Of a stretch of 7,872 bases of DNA, positions 1 to 6,046 are shown piece by piece. Each line of letters begins with the position of its first letter. The first letter of the stretch is position 1. The notes beneath the pieces are model-generated. The model did not search any database. It had not been told where the DNA came from and worked only from the letters and a program-made list of their open reading frames with translations. Both the position numbers and the translations under genes were made by a program. Source of the DNA: Schleiferiaceae bacterium (GTDB lineage: Bacteria > Bacteroidota > Bacteroidia > Flavobacteriales > Schleiferiaceae); NCBI GenBank assembly GCA_022424815.1, contig JAKMGS010000028.1, positions 8,723-16,594 of the forward strand, read 5' to 3'.

Positions 1-122
1 TCTTTACAGTGCCAGCCAATAAGACGATTGATTACCTCGAATTCATTGCCATGAAGAAGGTGTTTGCCACCGGCGCGGATCGCGTGACCGAGGCGGTAAA
101 CGTCCAGATTGAGTGCCAATAA
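1..122 (+). CDS. 3' end of an unrecognised protein (partial)
   Basis: An open frame enters from the left edge (first full codon at position 3) and ends at TAA 120-122, giving the last 39 residues of a protein. The tail reads roughly FTVPANKTIDYLEF near its start and ends VNVQIECQ. I do not recognise the family. The pattern VPANKTI followed by a G-x-x-R element loosely resembles the last strands of CBM20/CBM48-type starch-binding domains, which would suit the neighbouring glucan genes, but this is only a weak likeness. The frame is supported by the strong terminator that begins 24 bases after the stop. It lies in the same direction as the transporter downstream. Confidence 0.6.
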   Translation, partial: FTVPANKTIDYLEFIAMKKVFATGADRVTEAVNVQIECQ

Positions 123-145
123 TTCTGGGAACGTCGTAACTCATG

Positions 146-170
146 AACCCGGCCTCGTGCCGGGTTTTTT
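146..170 (+). terminator. Intrinsic terminator after the partial gene
   Basis: An 8-bp perfect stem (AACCCGGC at 146-153 with GCCGGGTT at 159-166) closes a 5-nt loop and runs into six T residues (165-170). This is a classic rho-independent terminator. It ends only 24 bases before the start codon of the transporter, so it may also limit read-through into that gene. Confidence 0.88.
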
Positions 171-194
171 GAACACACTCGAAAACTACAAAGC

Positions 195-1586
195 ATGCAA
201 CAAAAACCTAGACTTAGTTTTTGGCAGATCTGGAATATGAGCTTTGGCTTCTTGGGGATCCAATTCGGTTACGCCCTGCAAAGCGGTTTCATGACGCGCG
301 TATTTGAAACCTTAGGTGCCGATGAACATAGCCTGCCTCTACTCTGGTTGGCGGCGCCTCTGACCGGACTCATTGTCCAGCCTATAATTGGTCAGATGAG
401 CGATAATACGTGGCACTCACGCTGGGGCCGTCGCCGTCCGTTCTTTTTAATTGGTGCTATTCTTGCCTCCATTACGTTGTTTTTCATTCCTCATAGCGGT
501 GTACTTTGGATGGCTGCAGGCGGGTTATGGATACTCGATGCGTCCATGAACATTTCCATGGAGCCGTTCCGCGCCTTAGTCGCTGACAAACTCCCGGACA
601 GCCAGCGCTCTTTTGGTTTCGTGGTACAGACGCTGATCATCGGGATCAGCACCTGGGTAGCGTCTAACCTCCCCCTGTTCGTCTCGAAACTTGGGGTGAG
701 CAATGAGGCCGATCCGGGCGTAGTCCCTATGTCAGTTCAAGTGGCCTTTGCTGTTGGCGCCATGGTTTTTATCCTGTCCATTCTGTACACAGTATTTACC
801 ACTGACGAATACCCGCCGGAAGACCTCGAAGCTTTTCGCGCAGAACGAGCGCAGAGCGCAGGCTTGTTAAACACACTCAAGGAAGTAGTCAAAAACATCT
901 CTGAAATGCCGCTGACCATGCGCAAATTAGGGGTGGTCCAATTCTTTTCTTGGTTCGCTTTCTTTACCATGTGGTCTATGGCTAACCCTGGCCTCACCGA
1001 CCACGTCTTCGATGCTCCTAAACCCGAAGCCATCGAGTATGCCACGAGCACGCCGGAGGCTATTGAAGTCTATAAGTTGGCCGATAAAGCCTTCAACGAT
1101 GCCTCGAACCAAGTGGGCTCCTATATGGGCTACTACGGGTTGAGTTCCATGGCCTTTGCCTTGCTGCTCACCTTATGGACCTCACGTCGTCGCATCAACC
1201 GCAAGTATGTGCACATGGCCTCACTTTTCGCTGGTGCCTACGGATTCTGTACTATGTATTTTGCTAACGAACCGTCCGACCTCGGTCTGAGTTTCGTGCT
1301 CATCGGCTTCAGCTGGGGATCCATCCTCTCTATGCCGTACGCCATGTTGAGCTCGGCCATCGATCCAAACCGCATGGGCGTTTACATGGGAATCTTTAAT
1401 ATGTTTATTGTACTCCCACAAATCGTGGCGGCCTTTGCCATCACCCCGTTGTACAAGAACATATTCGGTGATGCGCCTATTAATGCAATGCTTTTGGCGG
1501 GTTCCGCACTTGTGTTGGCTGCTCTCGCCAACCTGCTCATCACTAACATAAAGGTCATGACCTACGTGCCGGAAGGCGAAGCATAA
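195..1586 (+). CDS. MFS/GPH-type sugar:cation symporter (SLC45/sucrose-maltose transporter-like)
   Basis: This 463-residue integral inner-membrane protein is predicted to import a di- or oligosaccharide with a cation. About twelve hydrophobic segments are visible. The segment at residues 66-83, GQMSDN...WGRRRPF, is the loop 2-3 signature of the glycoside-pentoside-hexuronide/SLC45 sugar transporters. A related half-repeat motif, PYAMLSSAIDPNRMGVYMGI, follows at residues 381-400. A long, less hydrophobic stretch (about 203-245) is the central cytoplasmic loop, and residues 265-305 form an unusually long hydrophilic, probably periplasmic, loop between later helices. Length is normal for the family. 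The ATG at 195 is chosen because the family's conserved N-terminal helix (SFWQIWNMSFGFLGIQFGYAL) starts directly after it. Transporters of this type sit beside maltose phosphorylase and GH13 genes in flavobacterial maltodextrin loci, so with the nearby amylase maltose or maltodextrin is the likely substrate. This is inferred; sucrose or another glycoside is possible. Confidence 0.9.
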   Translation: MQQKPRLSFWQIWNMSFGFLGIQFGYALQSGFMTRVFETLGADEHSLPLLWLAAPLTGLIVQPIIGQMSDNTWHSRWGRRRPFFLIGAILASITLFFIPHSGVLWMAAGGLWILDASMNISMEPFRALVADKLPDSQRSFGFVVQTLIIGISTWVASNLPLFVSKLGVSNEADPGVVPMSVQVAFAVGAMVFILSILYTVFTTDEYPPEDLEAFRAERAQSAGLLNTLKEVVKNISEMPLTMRKLGVVQFFSWFAFFTMWSMANPGLTDHVFDAPKPEAIEYATSTPEAIEVYKLADKAFNDASNQVGSYMGYYGLSSMAFALLLTLWTSRRRINRKYVHMASLFAGAYGFCTMYFANEPSDLGLSFVLIGFSWGSILSMPYAMLSSAIDPNRMGVYMGIFNMFIVLPQIVAAFAITPLYKNIFGDAPINAMLLAGSALVLAALANLLITNIKVMTYVPEGEA

Positions 1587-1593
1587 CCTCAAT

Positions 1594-1621
1594 AAAAAAG
1601 GCGCCCGCAGGGCGCCTTTTT
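1594..1621. terminator. Bidirectional intrinsic terminator between convergent transporter and AraC genes
   Basis: A 7-bp GC stem (GGCGCCC 1600-1606 with GGGCGCC 1610-1616, loop GCA) is flanked by six A on the left (1594-1599) and five T on the right (1617-1621). It therefore works as a terminator on both strands. It lies 7 bases after the transporter stop and 4 bases past the stop of the opposing regulator gene. Confidence 0.92.
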
Positions 1622-1625
1622 ATGA

Positions 1626-2474
1626 TTAAATGGCTCGTTTTTTCCGGAATTCCCGTGGCGAACATCCCTTGATTTTCAGGAAGGCTCGGTTGAAGGAAGA
1701 GCTGGAGTTAAACCCACTCTCATCGGCTACTTCCGTCATGGCTTTGTTGGTATTGATCAACAAGTTTGAGGCGACGGTGGTGCGCAATTGCATGAGGTAA
1801 TCTACAAAGGTCAGGCCCGAGGTCTGACGGAACCAGCGGCTGAAGCTCTGTTCGGTCATACTGGCTACATCGGCGATCTCGCTGAGGGTGATGGTGCCTT
1901 GGTAGTGGTCTTGAATGTATTTCGAAACGCGCTCCATACGTTGGCTGATCTTTTGGCTCATCACATTGGAATAGGCGCTGTTGGTCGAGACGGTGTTGAA
2001 TTCCGGCCGCTCGGCAATCATGGCCATGAGGTTGAAGAAGGCGCCGATGCTTCGGAGCGGGTCATTGCCTACGATTGTTTCGAAGGCGTGGTGTTCTTTG
2101 TCGTTGAGTACGCCCAGATCAATACCGAAGCTCATGGCTTTGAAGAGGCGTCGAAGGGCGGAACTTTCTTTGAAGGAATTAAGCCACTCTTGAGTGAATT
2201 GGAGCCCCCAACATTCCTTTTCCATGACCACATCTTCCTCGTCTGTGCTGACGAAGTTGTGGGGAAGGTAAGGACCCAACAGGAAGGCCATACCAGGGCG
2301 GAACTCCACAGTTTTGTTCCCGATGAAAGCGATGCCTTCACCTTTGACGATGTAGGTGATTTCAATTTCAGGGTGGTAGTGCCAATAGTCGTCGAAAATG
2401 CTTTGCTTGAGGACATAGCTGTTATAGCTGCGGTCCTGTTCGGCAATGCGGATATTTTCAATGGTGGCTTTCAC
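1626..2474 (-). CDS. AraC-family transcriptional regulator with N-terminal cupin sensor
   Basis: A 282-residue DNA-binding regulator. The N-terminal part is a cupin-type sensor barrel: residues 32-73 contain HYHPEIEITYIVKGEG and then FRPGMAFLLGPYLPHNF, the usual two-motif pattern. The C-terminal part is an AraC double helix-turn-helix: first helix pair about 196-216 (LSEIADVASMTEQSFSRWFR), second about 245-268 (AMTEVADESGFNSSSSFNRAF), ending with the typical SPREFRKK at 272-279. The start is GTG (2472-2474), one base after the amylase TAG stop. An in-frame stop (TAG) lies six codons upstream of the GTG, and the first in-frame ATG would remove the cupin motif, so GTG is the only start giving a full-length protein. 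No Shine-Dalgarno sequence is seen; translation is probably coupled to the amylase. It is inferred to respond to a glucan-derived sugar and control the locus; ligand and targets are not shown by the sequence. Confidence 0.92.
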   Translation of the reverse strand: MKATIENIRIAEQDRSYNSYVLKQSIFDDYWHYHPEIEITYIVKGEGIAFIGNKTVEFRPGMAFLLGPYLPHNFVSTDEEDVVMEKECWGLQFTQEWLNSFKESSALRRLFKAMSFGIDLGVLNDKEHHAFETIVGNDPLRSIGAFFNLMAMIAERPEFNTVSTNSAYSNVMSQKISQRMERVSKYIQDHYQGTITLSEIADVASMTEQSFSRWFRQTSGLTFVDYLMQLRTTVASNLLINTNKAMTEVADESGFNSSSSFNRAFLKIKGCSPREFRKKRAI

Positions 2475-2475
2475 G

Positions 2476-4224
2476 CTACAATAATTCTATAATTTGGGCT
2501 TCCCAGGGCTCATATTCGTTCTTCTCCTGCTCAAACTGGTTGGTGTACGTTCGTCGCTGGTTGGAAGCATTAATGACTAATCGCCACCTTCCTTGTTCCG
2601 AGGTGATCCAGAGCACGTACCAACCGTCTTTGGGAACGGCCTGCATGATGCTGGTTTTGCCCCGGAGTTTGCGGGAAGCGCCCAATTCTTGACACAAATC
2701 TAATAAATCTCCGCCTATTTTGTCAAAATCAGGGAACTCTCCTTCGAATCCAGGCATGTCCTCTCGAATGGCGCCATGATCCCGATGCCCACTGAGGCCC
2801 AATTCCGTTCCGTAGTACAATACCGGTATTCCTCGCATGACGTACAAGAGGGTCAGTGCGCTTTTGAGTTTGATGGTGTCTTGGCCGAATTGGCCCAAAA
2901 ACCTCCCATCGTCATGGTTGTCCAAAAAGATGATCAGGTCTTCAGGATGCTCATACAAATAGTCGCTCACCAATCGGTAATACAACTCTCCGGCGCCGGT
3001 ATTCCATCCAAATTGCTCATGCTCCACCGCGCTGTACATCTTGTGAATAGCGCGCCATAGGGTAAAGTCCGTCACCGCATCATTAAGAGAAAAATGCCCC
3101 TCGTACATCTTATTAGGAGCGAAGTAGGCCTGGGACGCTTCGCTGTAGGACCAAGTCTCTCCAAAGATGAAAATGTTGGGGTAGAGGCGCTTGAGTAATT
3201 GGTTCATCTTCCGCAAAAATATCCGGTCCGAAAACGCATAGGTATCGCAGCGCAAGGCGTCCACTTCAAACATCTCGATGTACCACAGTGTCGAATAGCG
3301 CAAGTACGATGCGGTCAACGGATGGCGTTGGTCGAGATCCGGCATCGCTCCTGCAAACCAACCGTGCTCAAAGGCCTGTTTATCCTCCGCCAAAGCATGC
3401 GGGTCGGCCAAAGCGGAAAACCTAAAATTTGAATAGGGAATGCTCCCGTCTGGATTGAAATGCACCATGCCGGAATCTGGCAAATTGCGGTGTACATAAT
3501 GCTCGATACCCCAATGATTGTACACGATATCCATAACGTGCTTCATCTCTCTTCGATGAAGTTCTGTGGCCAATTCCCTCAACGCATCATCCCCACCGTA
3601 CCTAGGATCCACGCGATAATGGTCGGTGATGGCATATCCGTGGTAGCTGTCGCGCTCCATGTCGTTTTCCAACACCGGATTGATCCAAAGCGCCGTAGCC
3701 CCCAAGCGCTCAATATAATCGAGCCCCATCTGAATTCCTTTCAAATCCCCGCCATGACGGGCATAGGGCGCTGAACGATCCACCCCGCGCTCTCGCATGC
3801 TCGGCACATCGTCGTTGGAAGGGTCGCCGTTGTGGAACCTGTCCGGGGTAATCAAGTACACCAAATCCTGGTCGCTCAATCCCTGCGGCTGGTGGCCACT
3901 GCGCTCAAGGAGCGGGAAGAAAAAATCCTTGGAACCGAGGGTAATGTTGAAACCTGCTTCCTTAAAATCCGTTCGGACCCACAGCTTGACCAATGCATAG
4001 CGGTCGCCGTAATGTGTGGTTTGGAGCACCTTACCCACCGGTTTTTCAACCTCAGCCGCCCACTTCAAAAGCCCCTCGCCCTGCAGCAAAATCTCCACCG
4101 TATCTAAGGGGTGGTCGATCCACCAGTTCGGTGGGTCCATACGCTGCACCGTTTGCCCTTTTATAGAATTCAGGCAACTTGCTGAAAGCAGGAGCATTAG
4201 GGTGAAAAGTGCGGATTTCTTCAT
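2476..4224 (-). CDS. Exported GH13 neopullulanase / cyclomaltodextrinase (SusA-like alpha-amylase)
   Basis: This 582-residue enzyme should hydrolyse alpha-1,4 links in maltodextrins, cyclodextrins or pullulan. Order of parts: signal sequence (1-23) with Cys17 after LLLSAS, a possible but imperfect lipobox; a cyclomaltodextrinase N-terminal beta-sandwich (about 25-105, starting RMDPPNWW); the GH13 barrel from about 118 (LVYLITPDRF); and a C-terminal beta domain (about 510-582). All GH13 regions are visible: region I DIVYNH (232-237), region II VDALRCD with nucleophile Asp327, region III FGETW with acid/base Glu356, region IV FLDNHD with Asp438. The catalytic triad is intact, so it should be active. 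The order and the PPNWW element match Bacteroides SusA-type enzymes. It acts in the periplasm or, if lipidated, anchored to a membrane; no acidic surface-export signal follows Cys17. It heads a two-gene unit with the AraC regulator. The ATG at 4222-4224 gives a complete signal peptide. Confidence 0.94.
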   Translation of the reverse strand: MKKSALFTLMLLLSASCLNSIKGQTVQRMDPPNWWIDHPLDTVEILLQGEGLLKWAAEVEKPVGKVLQTTHYGDRYALVKLWVRTDFKEAGFNITLGSKDFFFPLLERSGHQPQGLSDQDLVYLITPDRFHNGDPSNDDVPSMRERGVDRSAPYARHGGDLKGIQMGLDYIERLGATALWINPVLENDMERDSYHGYAITDHYRVDPRYGGDDALRELATELHRREMKHVMDIVYNHWGIEHYVHRNLPDSGMVHFNPDGSIPYSNFRFSALADPHALAEDKQAFEHGWFAGAMPDLDQRHPLTASYLRYSTLWYIEMFEVDALRCDTYAFSDRIFLRKMNQLLKRLYPNIFIFGETWSYSEASQAYFAPNKMYEGHFSLNDAVTDFTLWRAIHKMYSAVEHEQFGWNTGAGELYYRLVSDYLYEHPEDLIIFLDNHDDGRFLGQFGQDTIKLKSALTLLYVMRGIPVLYYGTELGLSGHRDHGAIREDMPGFEGEFPDFDKIGGDLLDLCQELGASRKLRGKTSIMQAVPKDGWYVLWITSEQGRWRLVINASNQRRTYTNQFEQEKNEYEPWEAQIIELL

Positions 4225-4275
4225 TTCGTGCGTAATTATGCAATAATATGGTTAAAAACCGATAGAATTGGCCCC

Positions 4276-4291
4276 TGTTCCTCGTTGAACA
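4276..4291. promoter_or_regulatory. Inverted repeat TGTTC-N6-GAACA in the divergent intergenic region (candidate operator)
   Basis: A perfect 5-bp inverted repeat (4276-4280 and 4287-4291) lies between the divergently transcribed amylase and T9SS protein genes. It sits just upstream of the TAAATTTG element at 4297, where a regulator would contact the -33 region. Dyads this short arise by chance, and AraC proteins more often use direct repeats, so assignment as an operator is tentative. Confidence 0.3.
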
Positions 4292-4296
4292 AGTCT

Positions 4297-4304
4297 TAAA
4301 TTTG
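4297..4304 (+). promoter_or_regulatory. Bacteroidota -7 promoter element (TAAATTTG) for the T9SS protein gene
   Basis: TAAATTTG matches the Bacteroidota -7 consensus TANNTTTG exactly. It lies 43 bases before the ATG at 4347, giving an A/T-rich leader of roughly 35-40 nt, normal for a highly expressed gene in this phylum. No convincing -33 TTTG at the ideal spacing was found; the best partial matches are TGTT at 4276 and TTG at 4268. Confidence 0.6.
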
Positions 4305-4346
4305 AAAGGTACTGCGTACACTAATTACTAACCAATCTCATATACT

Positions 4347-5972
4347 ATGAAAAAACTTTACGCAATTGCAGCTGCTTTATGCTTCGGTGTAGCAGCATTT
4401 GCACAGAACCACAGCGTTACGTTCCAGGTAGACCTAGGGTCGACTGCAGCGAACTCTAATGGTGTGCATGTTGCCGGTTCTTTCCAGAGCTGGTCTCCTA
4501 GTACAACTTCAATGTCTCAGGTAGGGTCTACTTCGGTATACTCTGTAACAGTTTCTGTTCCTGCGGGCCAATTGGAGTACAAATTCCTAAACGGTAATGC
4601 ATGGGGCGACGACGAAAGCGTTCCTGCGCCTATCCAAGTGGGTACGAACGGAAACAGCAACCGCTGGGCAGTAATCTCTTCAGATACTACTCTTCCTGCG
4701 GTATTGTTTGCAGGTGCAGCTCCTGCTGGACAAAAAGCGATCCAATTCAAAATAGACTACTCTTTGCAGACGTTGAGCGCTGATTCGGCTCACGTTGCAG
4801 GTAGCTTCCAAGGATGGGATCCAGCAAAATCACAGCTTGTAAACTTCGACGGTGTACACCGCTACATCGCGTATGTGAACAAGACAGATTCTCTGTACTT
4901 CAAGTTCTTGAATGGTAACGGATGGAGCGCTGTTGAGGCGGTTCCTTCAGCTTGTCAGGCTTCAAGTGCAGGTATCAGCCAAGGCGATAATCGTTACTAT
5001 ACGGATACTGTAAGCGGTATCTATGAAGTATGTTACAGCCAATGTGGTCCGTGTACTGTTGTGCCTACCTACGACATCACAGTGAATGTTGATGTTAGCT
5101 CAATCGCAGCGTGTGGTACTGTAGATTCAGTATCGTTGGCAGGTCCAATCAACGGTTGGGGCGGCGAGACTATGGCTGATCCTGATGGTGATGGCATCTG
5201 GTCTATCACTTACTACGATGTAGATTCAGGTGATTTCACGTTCAAAGCGCGCTACCACGAAAATGGAAACACCAACTGGGAAGGCGGTGGTAATAAGGTC
5301 ATCACTGTAAGTTCAGATTCAACTGTGGCAACACGTTGTTTTGGTAACGATACTTACGGACCTTGTCCTACAGTTCCAGCAACAGCTGATGTAACGTTCA
5401 TCGTTGACTTTACACAAGCGTCTTACACTCCAGCGGATACCATCTACTTGATGGGTAACTTCACACAGTGGGATGCAAATGCAATAGCTATGACTCCTCA
5501 TACTACTGCGGGTCAGTACATCGGAACAGTTCCTAGCTTCTGTCCTGGAACGATGGAGTACCGTTTCTCAAATGGTGATCCAACAGATGTAAGCAACCAT
5601 GAGCCGGTAGATGCTGATTGTGGTGTAGATAATGGTGTAGGTTCTTACAACCGCTTCTTCGCCCGTACAGGTTCTGCGGATACCTTGCGTCACACTTACG
5701 GTACTTGTTCATTCGTAGGTATCGAAGAAGGTACGTTGGATTTCGTAACGGTTCGTCCTAACCCAATGACTGAGAGCGCAACAATCGGTCTAGGATTGAA
5801 TGACCTTTACACTTTACGTGTAATGGACATCACTGGTCGCGTAGTCGCTGGATTCGACAACGTACAAGGCGATGTAGAACTCGTTCGCAATAACATGGTG
5901 AGCGGTTTGTACTTCGTTAATGTTGCCAACAGCAAAGGCGATGTGAAAACTATGAAGGTAGTTGTAGAGTAA
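4347..5972 (+). CDS. Secreted four-domain carbohydrate-binding-like protein with T9SS type A sorting domain
   Basis: This 541-residue protein has a Sec signal peptide (1-20, cleavage after AFAQ), four tandem immunoglobulin-like/CBM20-CBM48-like domains (about 22-125, 129-236, 241-340, 346-456), and a C-terminal T9SS type A sorting domain (about 466-541; PNP at 471-473, DITGR 494-498, SGLYFV 519-524, final KVVVE). It should cross the outer membrane by type IX secretion, lose its C-terminal domain and be released or attached to the surface. No catalytic domain is present. The domains share a G-x-(F/I)-x-x-W core (GSFQSW, GSFQGW, GPINGW, GNFTQW) and a following FLNGN-like strand, as in starch-binding and glycogen-binding modules. 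Ten cysteines occur in the mature protein, all in domains 2-4. It lies divergent to a GH13 enzyme, so starch or maltodextrin binding is likely but inferred. Codon choice looks biased (many GGT, GTA, TCT, CCT, AAC), as in abundant proteins. Confidence 0.87.
   Translation: MKKLYAIAAALCFGVAAFAQNHSVTFQVDLGSTAANSNGVHVAGSFQSWSPSTTSMSQVGSTSVYSVTVSVPAGQLEYKFLNGNAWGDDESVPAPIQVGTNGNSNRWAVISSDTTLPAVLFAGAAPAGQKAIQFKIDYSLQTLSADSAHVAGSFQGWDPAKSQLVNFDGVHRYIAYVNKTDSLYFKFLNGNGWSAVEAVPSACQASSAGISQGDNRYYTDTVSGIYEVCYSQCGPCTVVPTYDITVNVDVSSIAACGTVDSVSLAGPINGWGGETMADPDGDGIWSITYYDVDSGDFTFKARYHENGNTNWEGGGNKVITVSSDSTVATRCFGNDTYGPCPTVPATADVTFIVDFTQASYTPADTIYLMGNFTQWDANAIAMTPHTTAGQYIGTVPSFCPGTMEYRFSNGDPTDVSNHEPVDADCGVDNGVGSYNRFFARTGSADTLRHTYGTCSFVGIEEGTLDFVTVRPNPMTESATIGLGLNDLYTLRVMDITGRVVAGFDNVQGDVELVRNNMVSGLYFVNVANSKGDVKTMKVVVE
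4410..5714 (+). repeat. Four tandem diverged CBM/E-set-like domains within the T9SS protein
   Basis: Four units of about 100-110 residues align by eye. Each begins with a V-x-F/V-x-(V/I)-D strand (VTFQVDL, IQFKIDY, ITVNVDV, VTFIVDF), continues to a G-x-x-x-x-W turn, then a strand ending in (Y/F)-(K/R)-F-x-N-G or its equivalent, and most have a late N-R-(W/Y/F) (NRW 105-107, NRYY 215-218, NRFF 435-438). Domains 1 and 2 are most alike (HVAGSFQ-x-W and KFLNGN-x-W). Domain 3 is the most diverged: it has DPDGDG (278-283), a possible calcium-binding loop, and lacks the NR pair. The repeats are diverged protein-level duplications, not DNA-level identical repeats. Confidence 0.78.
5742..5969 (+). other. 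T9SS type A C-terminal sorting domain coding segment
   Basis: Residues 466-541 show the standard type A sorting domain pattern: a PNP motif, a beta strand with T-I-G-L, a D-x-x-G-R turn, a hydrophobic SGLYFV strand, and a basic-hydrophobic KVVVE end. Known members are recognised by the PorV/PorU type IX machinery and cleaved after outer-membrane passage. The machinery genes themselves are not in this window. Confidence 0.85.
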
Positions 5973-5993
5973 TCTGCAAATTCTCCACAAAAC

Positions 5994-6027
5994 AAAGCCC
6001 CCGGTGCGGAAGCACCGGGGGCTTTTT
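5994..6027. terminator. Very stable intrinsic terminator shared by convergent genes
   Basis: A perfect 14-bp stem (5994-6007 with 6012-6025) closes a GGAA tetraloop of the GNRA class and ends in five T (6023-6027). It lies 21 bases after the T9SS gene stop. On the minus strand the same hairpin is followed by TTTGTTTTG, so it can also terminate the response regulator transcript, whose stop is at 6047. Confidence 0.93.
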
Positions 6028-6046
6028 CGTTGTTTTAATTTTGGCC

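Noticed and set aside
1221..1592. A 123-codon minus-strand open frame opposite the transporter 3' end
   Set aside because: It is antisense to the conserved transporter core, His- and Arg-rich in the manner of shadow frames, and has no promoter or homology-like motif.
1788..2492. A 234-codon open frame on the plus strand opposite the AraC gene
   Set aside because: It lies antisense to a clear cupin/AraC protein with all motifs intact. The predicted protein has no recognisable domain, and its length is explained by the codon use of the opposing gene.
4309..4319. Short palindromic GTAC-TGC-GTAC in the T9SS gene leader
   Set aside because: GTAC is self-complementary, so a four-base match is expected often by chance, and the hairpin would be too small to matter.
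4052..4321. An 89-codon minus-strand frame covering the amylase start and intergenic region
   Set aside because: It overlaps the amylase signal peptide and N-terminal domain in another frame and would read through the divergent promoter region.
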